A stretch of DNA of 64,000 nt from Lactobacillus laiwuensis (GTDB lineage: Bacteria; Bacillota; Bacilli; Lactobacillales; Lactobacillaceae): contig NZ_BPPB01000008.1 in assembly GCF_019972835.1 (NCBI RefSeq), positions 1 through 64,000 on the forward strand, written 5' to 3'. Shown piece after piece: positions 33,683 to 42,273 of the stretch. A model generated the notes under the pieces. The model worked only from the letters and a program-made list of their open reading frames with translations. It did no database searches and was not told where the DNA came from. The translations under genes and the position numbers were made by a program. Position 1 is the stretch's first letter. Each line of letters opens with the position of its first letter.

Positions 33683-34592
33683 CAGTAATCTCTCCTTCAT
33701 CGTCATCAGAGCTTGAACTTTCGCTATTACTTTGACTTTCAGTACTTTGTGCTTGAGCAGTACCCTTATTTATCGGAATATTCTTGTAGTGTAAAATTGC
33801 AAAGGCCAATCCCAGCATTGCAATAGCAAGCATTGGCAAGCCGTTAAGAACAGTAGTGAAACCTTTGTTAACAGCTGACAAACCTGTTCCCAAGGCTTGA
33901 ATATTAGTGAAGAGAACCGAGAACAAAGTTGTAATTGTAAAACCAAGAATTAAATATGCTGCATGTCTCTTAACTGGCAGATACCGAAGCAAAACAGCAA
34001 AACCAACTGCTGGTAATGTAGCACCGGCTACAGTCAAACCATTACCAAGCCACAACAGGTCTCCATTTAAGGCATTTGCAATCTGTTGTACCAATCCTTG
34101 ACCAAAGGCTAACGCGATAAAGACAGGAACTGCACGTGAAAGTGACCATGGAATTGCACCATATAAAACATTTCTTTCAACTGCCTTATAGTTAATCTTA
34201 TCTTGATCAATCAAGTGATCAATTCTGTGTGAAAAGTAAGTGTTGGCAAATCTTGCCAAAACGTCCAATTCAATCATAATAGCAGCAACTGGAACAGCAA
34301 TTGAAGAAATTGCTGTTTGAGGACTCATACCTTTAACGGTAGTTGAGAATGCTGTAGCTAAAACTGTACCAGTAGTCGCATCAATTCTAGATGCACCACC
34401 AAAAGTACCGATACCTAAAACAGTTAACTGCATTGACGCACCAATGAACAGTCCCGTTGGCATATCACCCATGATCAGACCAGCGATTAATCCAGCACCT
34501 ACTGGTGTGTTTAACGATGAATAAATTTGCAATTCATCTAAAATTTCTAATCCTGCATATAAAGTAAGCAGTAATATTTGCCACCAAGCCAT
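33669..34592 (-). CDS. PTS mannose-family IIC (agaS cluster)
   Basis: 307 residues. The core shows TPVGAGLIAGLIMGDMPTGLFIGASMQLTVLG and further hydrophobic segments. The C-terminal 45 residues are a Ser/Glu/Asp-rich cytoplasmic tail (SESQSNSESSSSDDDEGEITDDEL), unusually long for the family. GGAGGAG precedes the ATG. Confidence 0.94.
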   Translation of the reverse strand: MAWWQILLLTLYAGLEILDELQIYSSLNTPVGAGLIAGLIMGDMPTGLFIGASMQLTVLGIGTFGGASRIDATTGTVLATAFSTTVKGMSPQTAISSIAVPVAAIMIELDVLARFANTYFSHRIDHLIDQDKINYKAVERNVLYGAIPWSLSRAVPVFIALAFGQGLVQQIANALNGDLLWLGNGLTVAGATLPAVGFAVLLRYLPVKRHAAYLILGFTITTLFSVLFTNIQALGTGLSAVNKGFTTVLNGLPMLAIAMLGLAFAILHYKNIPINKGTAQAQSTESQSNSESSSSDDDEGEITDDEL

Positions 34593-34602
34593 TTTTCTCC
34601 TC

Positions 34603-35091
34603 CTACTTCATCTTTTCATTTATCAATTTCATTAAATCACGTGATTCAACACTGGGATTTAATTGAGCAATCAGGTTAACGCCTTTATTAGCAATTTGCC
34701 TGAAAAGGTTTGCTTCATGCTCATTGATATTAACTTGCTTAGTCAGTTCAGTAGTGTCATCTTGTTTAGACATATTACCAACATTGATGGTGTCAAGCTT
34801 GATACCCATGTTAAGCAAATCGAGAAACTTATCAGGTTTTTTTGCTACCAGAAACAATCTTTGCTTACCGTAACGGTTTTTCTTTAAATGATCTGCAGCA
34901 ACTTCTGTTGGTAAAACACTCAGCCTGGTAGACATTGGAGTAGCCATTCTAAGGCCACTCTTTTGAATATCATCTTCAGCTGCTTTTTCGTCCAGAACAA
35001 TAATCCGTTCTACCTGCAACTGAGGAGTCCACAAGTTTGCTACCTGTCCATGAACCAAGCGTTCATCAACTCTTGCTCCCACAATATTCAT
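34603..35091 (-). CDS. PTS mannose-family IIB (agaS cluster)
   Basis: 162 residues. The phosphohistidine is H14 in VDERLVHGQVANLW. It is the first transport gene of the operon, directly downstream of the promoter at 35153-35181, with GGAGGAAG before the ATG. The transporter is likely for an amino sugar because of the agaS gene just upstream. Confidence 0.94.
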   Translation of the reverse strand: MNIVGARVDERLVHGQVANLWTPQLQVERIIVLDEKAAEDDIQKSGLRMATPMSTRLSVLPTEVAADHLKKNRYGKQRLFLVAKKPDKFLDLLNMGIKLDTINVGNMSKQDDTTELTKQVNINEHEANLFRQIANKGVNLIAQLNPSVESRDLMKLINEKMK

Positions 35092-35131
35092 AATTCTTCC
35101 TCCATATCTTTTAAGGAAATCTAAACATTAC

Positions 35132-35181
35132 AAAAAACGCTTTCACATATTTATGATAAGGTACCAACCAATTTTTGTCAA
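35132..35181 (-). promoter_or_regulatory. Promoter and cre box of the agaS-cluster PTS operon
   Basis: On the minus strand TTGACA (35181-35176), 17 bases, TATCAT (35158-35153): a near-consensus promoter. Between them is TTGGTTGGTACC, with a GGTACC palindrome that could be a GntR contact. Just downstream 35132-35145 (AAAAAACGCTTTCA) fits a cre box, placed where CcpA would block elongation. Confidence 0.75.
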
Positions 35182-35255
35182 TATGTATTTTTTATATTTA
35201 AAAAGTTGATTATTAAAATCATAGTGATATCTTTAGTACCCACAACAAAAGCACA

Positions 35256-36422
35256 TTATTTGAATTCGTGAATTGTAACACCTTTGACTACACGATTGAC
35301 TGTACCAGTTGGTGATGGTGTATCCGGCTTATTATTAACCTTGATAGAAGTTAGTAAAGCTATTGTCTGACCAAACATGACATCGGGCAAAGCTAAGTAG
35401 GCATCAGGCAATACTTCTTTCTCAGCAAACATGAAAGATTTTCCTGAGAAATCCTGACCCTCTTTTTCTTGACCAACAGCCATCACGAGTGGCACAATTT
35501 GATCATCCCTAATCTCGTTTAAAATATCTAAGTCGTATTGCCTGGTATAAGTATTGTTGGAGACAAAATCAAAGACGATCGTCTTCTTGTCAAGGAATGA
35601 TTTTGGACCGTGACGCAAGCCCATTGAGGTATCAAATAATGCGGCAACTTCTCCTGCAGTTAATTCCAAAATCTTAAGCCGTGTTTCTTCAGCCAAGCCA
35701 CCTAAACTGCCGCTACCTATATAGGTAATTCGATTAAAGTCAATGTCAACTAAAGATTGAATTTCATCTTCACGCTCAATGACGCTCTTACCCATTTGAG
35801 CAATTTGACTAACAATATGTTCTTTATTTTCGTCAGCCAAAGTATCAAACACAAGTAGTGCCATTAAACTCATGCATGAAAATGAACCAGTCATTGCAAA
35901 GCCCTGGTCTAAAGATTTTTCGGGCATCAATAAAACAAGGCCGGTAGGATCACCTTCTAGATCCTGCGCCAAATGTCCTTCTGGTGCACAGGTAATTGCT
36001 ATTTGATATAAGTTTTTAACTAACTTTTTGGCTAATTCAACTGTTGCTACCGATTCTGGTGAATTGCCGCTACGTGCAAATGAAACCAGAATAGTCGGAG
36101 TATCTTTTTCTAGATAATCTTCAGGAGTAGAGACAATTTTGGTCGTATCAATTGCTTCAAAGTCATATTTTTTTCTGTCACCATGTTTTTGTAAATACGG
36201 CATAATCATGTTGCCAACATATGCACTAGTACCGGCACCGGTAAAAATAACTCTAACTTTACCCCATTTTTGAATTATTTGGTTCAAAAAATCAGTAATT
36301 TTAGTTTTGTTATTCTGATAAATGGACCAGGTTTGTTGCCATAATTCAGGTTGCTGCTCTATTTCACGAGTAGTAATTTTAGCACCCAATTTTTCTAATT
36401 CTGCATCTGTTTTTGAAAACAT
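35256..36422 (-). CDS. agaS: AgaS-family SIS-domain enzyme (galactosamine-6-phosphate deaminase/isomerase candidate)
   Basis: 388 residues. Two SIS domains: FTGAGTSAYVGN with SFARSGNSPESVATVELAKK, and YIGSGSLGGLAEETRLKILELTAGEVA, then the AgaS-typical DTSMGLRHGPKSFLDKKT and TGTVNRVVKGVTIH at the end. In enterobacteria AgaS converts galactosamine-6-P to tagatose-6-P with release of ammonia. The product would feed LacC/LacD. The ATG at 36422 has AAGGAAGG eight bases upstream, 22 bases after the GntR stop, so it is co-transcribed with that regulator. It stands apart from the PTS operon by a promoter. Confidence 0.82.
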   Translation of the reverse strand: MFSKTDAELEKLGAKITTREIEQQPELWQQTWSIYQNNKTKITDFLNQIIQKWGKVRVIFTGAGTSAYVGNMIMPYLQKHGDRKKYDFEAIDTTKIVSTPEDYLEKDTPTILVSFARSGNSPESVATVELAKKLVKNLYQIAITCAPEGHLAQDLEGDPTGLVLLMPEKSLDQGFAMTGSFSCMSLMALLVFDTLADENKEHIVSQIAQMGKSVIEREDEIQSLVDIDFNRITYIGSGSLGGLAEETRLKILELTAGEVAALFDTSMGLRHGPKSFLDKKTIVFDFVSNNTYTRQYDLDILNEIRDDQIVPLVMAVGQEKEGQDFSGKSFMFAEKEVLPDAYLALPDVMFGQTIALLTSIKVNNKPDTPSPTGTVNRVVKGVTIHEFK

Positions 36423-36444
36423 TAATTTTACCTTCCTTATATAA

Positions 36445-37161
36445 TTAAAATAAATCATTATATTGACGTGAACGATAAACAAATTTATCGCCTCTAGCCA
36501 AAGAAATCGTAAACTCTATCGGTACATTTTTGTCATTAATAGTCTTCCGAAATATTTTTAAACTTGGTGCACCAACTTTTTCCGCCAGATTTCTACTTTC
36601 TTCTTGATTAAGACAAACAGCTTCAACATCTTCAAAAGCCATCACACTGATTTGGTCATATTTTTCTTTCATGACATCATAAAGCGGCTTAGCCTTTAAA
36701 TCGTTTAAATTGAGTTTGGGAAATAATTTTGTCGGTAAATAAGTTCTACTAAAAATGCGTGGTTCGTTATCAGCAAGACGCAAACGAACCAGCTCGTAAG
36801 TTTTTTCTTTCGGTCCCAAATTCAATTGTGCAGCGATATTTTTATTTGGAGCAATTAAGTCTAAACTTAGATTTTTAGTTGAAGCCTTTTGCCCAGTTCT
36901 TTTTAATTCTTCTGAAAAAGAATACATTCCTCCAATATTAGGTTGATCAAGAAAAGTACTTGAAACAAAAGTGCCTTTACCATGAAGACGGTATATTAAT
37001 CCTCTTTCTTCAAGATTTTGTAACGCCAATCTAATTGTATTGCGACTAACACCGTATTTAACTAATAACTGTCTTTCACTTGGCAATTTAGCATTCGGCT
37101 CCATATTGTTTATTTGTTTTTCCAAGTCTAGAATTACTTGGCGATAAAGTGGTTTTGCCAT
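36445..37161 (-). CDS. GntR/HutC-family regulator (UTRA) of the agaS cluster
   Basis: 238 residues. Winged helix: KLPSERQLLVKYGVSRNTIRLALQ with wing LHGKGTFVSS; UTRA effector domain about 85-235. AAGGAGG precedes the ATG closely. First gene of a gntR-agaS unit, with the operator at 37182-37197 just upstream. It likely responds to a phosphorylated amino sugar and controls both this unit and the PTS operon. Confidence 0.88.
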   Translation of the reverse strand: MAKPLYRQVILDLEKQINNMEPNAKLPSERQLLVKYGVSRNTIRLALQNLEERGLIYRLHGKGTFVSSTFLDQPNIGGMYSFSEELKRTGQKASTKNLSLDLIAPNKNIAAQLNLGPKEKTYELVRLRLADNEPRIFSRTYLPTKLFPKLNLNDLKAKPLYDVMKEKYDQISVMAFEDVEAVCLNQEESRNLAEKVGAPSLKIFRKTINDKNVPIEFTISLARGDKFVYRSRQYNDLF

Positions 37162-37181
37162 TAATTCCCCCTCCTTAGCTA

Positions 37182-37224
37182 ACTGGTAGATACCACTTAA
37201 AGTGTATCAGAGAAAGCGGTTTAT
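37182..37224. promoter_or_regulatory. GntR operator and weak cre box upstream of the gntR-agaS unit
   Basis: ACTGGTAGATACCACT (37182-37197) contains the inverted repeat TGGTA-GA-TACCA, the NagR/DasR-type operator of HutC-subfamily regulators that sense amino-sugar phosphates. Bases 37211-37224 (AGAAAGCGGTTTAT) are a weaker cre-like match. Confidence 0.65.
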
Positions 37225-37275
37225 TGCAATTTGATTTTTACAAAATATTGTTAATTAAAATTTATTTTTACATAA

Positions 37276-37310
37276 AAATACCATTGAGAGTTAGTTTCCC
37301 AATGGTATTT
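37276..37310. terminator. Terminator of the gat operon
   Basis: A perfect 11-bp stem (AAATACCATTG/CAATGGTATTT) with a 13-base loop and T/A tracts on both sides, 8 bases after the last gene of the gat operon. Confidence 0.8.
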
Positions 37311-37317
37311 AATAAAT

Positions 37318-37554
37318 TTATTTACTTAGTTTATTGCCTTTCCAATCATAGTATTTTTGACTAAGGCGATTTTTAGGGTTATCAAAAACAACGATTCGAT
37401 ATAAGGCATAAATTGTACCAACCATGGCAATTAGGCTTGTTATCCAATTTTTAAATAAAATCTGTAGCAAGTTAACCACAATTACAACAACTGCCCAAAA
37501 AAGGATGCGATTCCTTCTTGCTTTTTCCTTAGCCGTTACTTTTGTTTTCTTCAA
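37318..37554 (-). CDS. Small two-helix membrane protein at the end of the gat operon
   Basis: About 78 residues. A basic N terminus (KKTKVTAKEKARRNR) is followed by two hydrophobic helices (ILFWAVVVIVVNLLQILF and WITSLIAMVGTIYALYRIVVF) and a charged tail. The start is probably the TTG at 37554 with AAGGGTG six bases upstream; a GTG at 37563 is too close to its site. It is 26 bases after gatC, so co-transcribed. No known PTS subunit matches; it may stabilise or modulate GatC. Confidence 0.65.
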   Translation of the reverse strand: MKKTKVTAKEKARRNRILFWAVVVIVVNLLQILFKNWITSLIAMVGTIYALYRIVVFDNPKNRLSQKYYDWKGNKLSK

Positions 37555-37588
37555 TTTGATCACCCTTAAGCCAAGACATTATTAATGA

Positions 37589-39007
37589 TTAATTAGCCTT
37601 TTTAGCTGCAGCGTATTCTGCATTTCTCTTCTTCATCTGTTTTGCATACCAGATAAATAAGAGCAGGTAAACTGTCAAAGCGATTAAGGCATAAACTATA
37701 AACATTCCTTGTTGTTTCCAGGCATTTCCCACTAGGTAAGCTAAGAATTTTTCAACTGGACCTTCCATAGTAGTGTCTGAAACCAATGTATGTGCAGGAA
37801 TAGCCGCACCTACTGAGTGAGCCATGTTGGTAACAAATGGACCAACCATAGTACCTGCCCAAAGGAAGATAGGTAATTCAACGGTTCCAATGATAATCAT
37901 CCGAATAATTTTACCACGAGTAACAACTAGCAAAGCTGGAGTAACACCCATAGCAATGATGCCACCTAAAGGCATTAGTCTGTTACCTGGCAGAACCATT
38001 GCTTCAAGCATCATAATTGGAGCCAAAACATTTGCGGCAGCCCAAATTTCAGAACGGCCAGCTAAGAATGGCCAGTCAAGTCCGATATTAAAGGTACGAC
38101 CAGAAAATTTCTTGGTGGCAAAATCGGCAATACCTTGAGACAAAGGCTCAACGGAAGCGATGAACCATGAACCAATTACAGAGAACAGTTCAATACATGA
38201 ACCACCAATAAATGATAGTGTAAACATGTCTTTCCATCCCTGCTCAGTAGCGAAATTATTGCCAGCTAGCAAAGAAACAAACACACCAAGGTAAACGCCA
38301 ATAGCAAATCTACTGCCCCAAAAGCCGATTTTTTCGTTCAATTTAGTAGAATCAAAGTCAAATTTATCTAGCCACGGCAGGCACTTGTCAAAGAACTTGT
38401 TAAACACCATTATGATAGGATTCATCATATAGTTCATGTGCGTAGTAGTCATTGGGTTGCCTTCAGGGGCATCTAATAAGTCATTAAATGTTGGCTTCAT
38501 TAAGTCAGAGTTAATAATTTTCATTGTGCCAATGAAAAGGACTAACAAAGTTGATAGCCAAAGAGGGGCACCGACATAAACACAGAACAAACCATCGAAT
38601 GCCAGGTGCCAAACATCAAAGATATCTACATCAAGCGTGTTTGTCTTGTTTAATACCAGTAGAACAACATTTAAAATAATTAAAACTAGCAGATAAAACA
38701 AGGTATATGGTGATCCCCAAGTTATAGTAGCAAGTGGAGCCCAACCCATATCCTGCATATCCATGTGGATGCCAGTATGCTTAACAAATTGCATCATTGG
38801 CTTTTGAAATGCTGTCGTCAGCATATTCATAACATTACCTATCGCTGTAATAGCAATAGCTAATTTCAAACCACCTTCTAAGGCCTTGGTGAACTTGACT
38901 CGAAAGAGTACAGCGATTAACGTCAAAACAATTAACATTATTGTAGCTGCACCCATATCAATCAAAGGCTTAAAAAGTGAGTTAGCAAAATTAATTATCC
39001 CATTCAT
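37589..39007 (-). CDS. gatC: PTS galactitol-family IIC
   Basis: 472 residues, about ten or more membrane segments. Features: GAATIMLIVLTLIAVLFRVKFTKALEGGLKLAIAITAIG at the start, GWAPLATITWGSPYTLFYLL, DVWHLAFDGLFCVYVG and SFIGGSCIELFSVIGSWFIASVEPLSQGIADFATKKFSGR, as in the GatC family. Gat-type transporters carry galactitol or, in several Gram-positives, galactose (as galactose-6-P). The neighbouring lacAB favours galactose. Confidence 0.92.
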   Translation of the reverse strand: MNGIINFANSLFKPLIDMGAATIMLIVLTLIAVLFRVKFTKALEGGLKLAIAITAIGNVMNMLTTAFQKPMMQFVKHTGIHMDMQDMGWAPLATITWGSPYTLFYLLVLIILNVVLLVLNKTNTLDVDIFDVWHLAFDGLFCVYVGAPLWLSTLLVLFIGTMKIINSDLMKPTFNDLLDAPEGNPMTTTHMNYMMNPIIMVFNKFFDKCLPWLDKFDFDSTKLNEKIGFWGSRFAIGVYLGVFVSLLAGNNFATEQGWKDMFTLSFIGGSCIELFSVIGSWFIASVEPLSQGIADFATKKFSGRTFNIGLDWPFLAGRSEIWAAANVLAPIMMLEAMVLPGNRLMPLGGIIAMGVTPALLVVTRGKIIRMIIIGTVELPIFLWAGTMVGPFVTNMAHSVGAAIPAHTLVSDTTMEGPVEKFLAYLVGNAWKQQGMFIVYALIALTVYLLLFIWYAKQMKKRNAEYAAAKKAN

Positions 39008-39028
39008 TTTTTATTTCCTCATGAAATC

Positions 39029-39343
39029 TTATTTAGCATTAATTTCTTTAACAACTTTTTCCACATTATCATAAACTGGTTTAGCCATAGCAGGTATACG
39101 GTATAAAATTGCTCCTGCATCAATTAATGGAATTTTTGGTTTAAAGGAAAGATCAGTCTTAGCAATTGTCAAATAACCATCATAATGTGATAAAAGATCT
39201 TCATTGACATCCTTAATCATATAGGCATCAACTTTGACGTTATACCCACGCTTTCTCATTTCTTCTTCAACTGCATCCTTAATTTGGTGAGATGAGTTTA
39301 CCCCAGCACCACATGCAGCTATAAATTTTACTTCTCTGCTCAT
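39029..39343 (-). CDS. gatB: PTS galactitol-family IIB
   Basis: 104 residues. The phosphocysteine is C11 in FIAACGAGVNSS; VDAYMIKD follows. Located 21 bases before gatC, with AGGAGGG before the ATG. Confidence 0.93.
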   Translation of the reverse strand: MSREVKFIAACGAGVNSSHQIKDAVEEEMRKRGYNVKVDAYMIKDVNEDLLSHYDGYLTIAKTDLSFKPKIPLIDAGAILYRIPAMAKPVYDNVEKVVKEINAK

Positions 39344-39354
39344 AAAAAGCCCTC

Positions 39355-39843
39355 CTACTGTTGACTAAAATTCTCACTTAAGAACTGATAAATTTTATCA
39401 GTCTCGGTAAGATTGAATAATGTTTGTAACTTTGAAACGGATGTAAGTCTAAGAAAGTCCATAATTTGTGCTAAAATGTTTGCTTGTCCTTCTGGATTAT
39501 TATTCAAAATCATAAACAGAAATTTTACCGGCAAACTCTGATCAGGTGCAATCATGTTTTTGAAAGATACTGGTGCCTTTAAAGCAACAGGCACTATCAA
39601 ACAAGTATTAACAAACTCTCCTTCAGTATGCGGTACAGCAATGTTGGGTAATTCCTTTGCAATAGGTGAAGTATCTATCCCGGTCGGATACTGTTGTTCA
39701 CGCTGGTTAATTCCATTGAAAAAGCCATCGTTGACCAAATCAAGAGCAAGTAACTTATCCGAAACTTCCTTAAAAATTGTGGTTGGATCTGATGCATCAC
39801 TTACAAATACTGCATTTGCAGAAAACAAGTTATTTTCTTTCAC
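39355..39843 (-). CDS. gatA: PTS galactitol-family IIA
   Basis: 162 residues, phosphohistidine H72 in LPNIAVPHTEGEF; DGFFNGINQREQQYPTGI is the usual lead-in. The start is GTG at 39843, eight bases after AGGAGGG. First gene of the gat operon, behind the promoter and structured leader at 39862-39960. Confidence 0.92.
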   Translation of the reverse strand: MKENNLFSANAVFVSDASDPTTIFKEVSDKLLALDLVNDGFFNGINQREQQYPTGIDTSPIAKELPNIAVPHTEGEFVNTCLIVPVALKAPVSFKNMIAPDQSLPVKFLFMILNNNPEGQANILAQIMDFLRLTSVSKLQTLFNLTETDKIYQFLSENFSQQ

Positions 39844-39861
39844 AAATTAGGCCCTCCTTAA

Positions 39862-39960
39862 CAATAGACAAGTTTTTCGCTTTTGTTTGATTATGTTAGT
39901 TTTTGTTCGCTTGTCTATTGCTATTATATTTAATGGCAAAGAAAAATGCAAACGCTTTTT
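39862..39960 (-). promoter_or_regulatory. gat promoter, cre box and structured operator/leader
   Basis: On the minus strand TTGCAT (39951-39946), 17 bases, TATAAT (39928-39923); cre-like TGCAAACGCTTTTT (39947-39960) overlaps the -35. Near the start of transcription is a perfect 11-bp inverted repeat, CAATAGACAAG (39862-39872) and CTTGTCTATTG (39910-39920), with 37 bases between. The loop holds two TTTTGTTyG-like repeats also found at the lacR promoter (42050-42082), the probable LacR contacts. In RNA the repeat could form a hairpin ending just before the ribosome-binding site. Confidence 0.65.
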
Positions 39961-40113
39961 TAAAAAATAAAGCAAAAAAATCATCAAAATTACCATGTTC
40001 CTTGCTAATTAAAGTGATTAACTTGCTATAAACAGTTAATCAGACAGCATTCAGAAGTTGTTACTATTCTAATTTTTACTAATTAAACAAAACAAAAATA
40101 ATTCCACAAAATA

Positions 40114-40139
40114 AAGCCATGACTTTTAAATCATGGCTT
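40114..40139. terminator. Terminator after lacB
   Basis: A perfect 9-bp stem (AAGCCATGA/TCATGGCTT) with an 8-base loop about 50 bases after the lacB stop, followed on the minus strand by TTATTTTG. Confidence 0.7.
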
Positions 40140-40188
40140 CAATGTGCGATTAAAATTTTAAGTTTTTTATTTATATTATTTAACAATA

Positions 40189-40764
40189 TTAGTCGTGGTA
40201 TACGCCTTCAGCCCACTTCTTATTTTCTTCATCAAAGAAGTGAACGTTATCCTTTTGATCAGGATTTGGTTTGGCAATACCATCTATTTTGGCAATTAAC
40301 TCTTGTCTTTCTGGAGTAGACTCATATTTGGCATTTAAGAAGGAATCAACAATGTCAAAAATAAAGTCACGTCCTAAAACGATACCACCAAAACCAAGGA
40401 TATTGGCATTTAACTCGCGCCGAGCATACTCAGCTTGAGCAACATCGCCAACCATTGCTGCCCGAACGCCCTCGTTTTTATCTGCAGCGGTAGAAATACC
40501 GATACCAGTACCACAAAGGACAATACCTAAATCGGCACGACCATCAGCAACATCTTCAGCAACCCGTTTACCATAAATTGGATAGTGCGTTCTGGTATTA
40601 TCATGAGTACCTTCATCAATGACCTGATATCCCTCTTCTTTTAAATGATCAGAAATAGCCATTTTGACAGAAGTAACGATATGATCATTTCCTAAAGCAA
40701 TGACCATATGCTTATCAACTTTGGGATCAACAAATTCTGGTTGTGGTCTATCATTATCTAGCAT
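40189..40764 (-). CDS. lacB: Galactose-6-phosphate isomerase subunit LacB
   Basis: 191 residues, LacAB_rpiB family. Features: [42 protein letters not shown], then [28 protein letters not shown] with the active-site cysteine, and [30 protein letters not shown]. It forms a complex with LacA converting galactose-6-P to tagatose-6-P. It is about 20 residues longer than the usual 171 because of an N-terminal extension ([19 protein letters not shown]); AGGAGG seven bases before the ATG supports this start. Confidence 0.93.
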   Translation of the reverse strand: MLDNDRPQPEFVDPKVDKHMVIALGNDHIVTSVKMAISDHLKEEGYQVIDEGTHDNTRTHYPIYGKRVAEDVADGRADLGIVLCGTGIGISTAADKNEGVRAAMVGDVAQAEYARRELNANILGFGGIVLGRDFIFDIVDSFLNAKYESTPERQELIAKIDGIAKPNPDQKDNVHFFDEENKKWAEGVYHD

Positions 40765-40776
40765 TAGTAAGCCTCC

Positions 40777-41205
40777 TTAAATCATTTCTTCAAGCATATT
40801 TAAACGCACTTGATGGCGGCCACCAGCATATTCAGTATCCAAATAATGTTGCACGATTGAATAAGCCAGTTTTTCACCGACAATACCGCTACCTAAAGCA
40901 ATAGCTTTTGCACCATTGTGCATAGCAGTCATGTGTGCAGTTCTTTCTTCATTAACATTTGCGGTAACCATGCCTTTAACCTTGTTTGACGCCATGGCAG
41001 ACCCTACGCCGTATTCGTCAAACATGATGGCCTTTTTAATGCCATTGTCTAAGACTTCATGAGTTACCTTTAAACTAGATTCAACAAAATCCTCAGCGGG
41101 TTTTGCAGTAACATCCAAAACATCATAGTGATGTGCCTTCAGGTAATCTTTTACTTTTTCTTTTAAGGCAAAACCTGCCTTGTCACTACCAATGACAACC
41201 TTCAT
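40777..41205 (-). CDS. lacA: Galactose-6-phosphate isomerase subunit LacA
   Basis: 142 residues, the normal LacA length. Features: [46 protein letters not shown] (no catalytic cysteine, as expected for LacA) and [22 protein letters not shown]. The ATG at 41205 has AGGAG eight bases upstream; the longer frame runs into lacR. It lies between lacR (22 bases) and lacB (12 bases). Confidence 0.93.
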   Translation of the reverse strand: MKVVIGSDKAGFALKEKVKDYLKAHHYDVLDVTAKPAEDFVESSLKVTHEVLDNGIKKAIMFDEYGVGSAMASNKVKGMVTANVNEERTAHMTAMHNGAKAIALGSGIVGEKLAYSIVQHYLDTEYAGGRHQVRLNMLEEMI

Positions 41206-41227
41206 AGCCAAATCTCCTCTCAAAAAA

Positions 41228-41983
41228 TTACTTATAAATAGTCGTAAATTGACTGTAATGCTTTTCCAACTCAGGCTCAATTCCCCGATTAGTAATTAAA
41301 CCATCCACATTGCGCAAATCATAAAATTGGTGAAAATCACTATGATCCAATTTAGTATAATCAGCTGCCACAAATTTTATTTGTGAATGATTCAGTCCAA
41401 TACCTTCGGTTTGACCTTCTTCTAAGTTAGCAGTTGTTAAAGAAGAATCTTTAATGCCATTAACACCGACAAAACCAACAGAAAATGACATAGTTTTTAA
41501 TTCGTTATTGGCTAAAGCGCCTACAAAAGCACCGCTGATTCTTCTGTAAGAACCGCCAACCATAATTAAATCGTAATCATTCATATTATTTTTGGCAGCT
41601 TCAAATACAGGTAATGAATTAGTAACAATGCGCAAATGTTTAACTTTGAGATTAGCCACTAGTAATTCTAACGTCGTCCCCGGTCCAACATAAATCGAAT
41701 CATTTTCATGAATTAAGTTACAGGCTCTTTTTGCTACTTCATATTTTTCTTTACTATGGATTTCACGCTTTTGCTCATAACTTTTTTCAGTGCGAGTTTG
41801 ATCAGACAATAACTGCGCGCCACCGTGGACACGTAAAATCTTACTTGCCTTGTGGAGCTCATTCAGATCTCGTCTGATCGTCATATCAGAAACTTTTAAA
41901 GCTTGTGCTAATTCATCAACTGTGACAAATTTCTGTGTTTTTACAACTTGTAAAATAGTTTTCAGTCTTTCACTCTTTAACAT
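41228..41983 (-). CDS. lacR: DeoR-family repressor (LacR-type)
   Basis: 251 residues. DeoR HTH at the N terminus ([38 protein letters not shown] with HGGAQL), then a sugar-phosphate-sensing domain (about 75-230; [56 protein letters not shown]). It is the first gene of lacRAB and likely senses tagatose-6-P. It presumably acts at its own promoter and on gatABC, whose leader shares similar repeats. Confidence 0.87.
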   Translation of the reverse strand: MLKSERLKTILQVVKTQKFVTVDELAQALKVSDMTIRRDLNELHKASKILRVHGGAQLLSDQTRTEKSYEQKREIHSKEKYEVAKRACNLIHENDSIYVGPGTTLELLVANLKVKHLRIVTNSLPVFEAAKNNMNDYDLIMVGGSYRRISGAFVGALANNELKTMSFSVGFVGVNGIKDSSLTTANLEEGQTEGIGLNHSQIKFVAADYTKLDHSDFHQFYDLRNVDGLITNRGIEPELEKHYSQFTTIYK

Positions 41984-42033
41984 TAGTAACCTACTTCTTA
42001 AACTAGATTATGCAACTAACTTAGTTCATTTTA

Positions 42034-42061
42034 ATTATAGCTGTCCCTTTTTGTTTGTCAA
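42034..42061 (-). promoter_or_regulatory. lacR promoter
   Basis: On the minus strand TTGACA (42061-42056), 16 bases, TATAAT (42039-42034): both hexamers perfect. TTTTTGTTTG and AGTGTTCG repeats flank the -35 and are likely LacR operators. Confidence 0.8.
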
Positions 42062-42217
42062 TGTTTGAAAGTGTTCGTTAACTAAATTTGAACCTAAATA
42101 TTGCTTTGGATCATATAAGTTAATAAATACAATCCACGGCTTTTTACCAAAAACACAAATTGTATTTATTAGGAAAAGCCCTATTCAACTAAACTTAGTC
42201 TATATTTTATCAACAAA

Positions 42218-42249
42218 AAATGCATCTTTTAGGTTGAAAAAGATGCATT
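42218..42249. terminator. Terminator of the PhnD-like gene
   Basis: A perfect 13-bp stem (AAATGCATCTTTT and its complement) with a 6-base loop, 25 bases after the stop codon, followed on the minus strand by TTTTTTG. Confidence 0.85.
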
Positions 42250-42273
42250 TTCTTCTATATTTAATCAGCAAAA

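Noticed and set aside
40119-40319. ORF of 66 codons antisense to lacB
   Set aside because: It overlaps the lacB terminator and coding region on the opposite strand and has no start signals.
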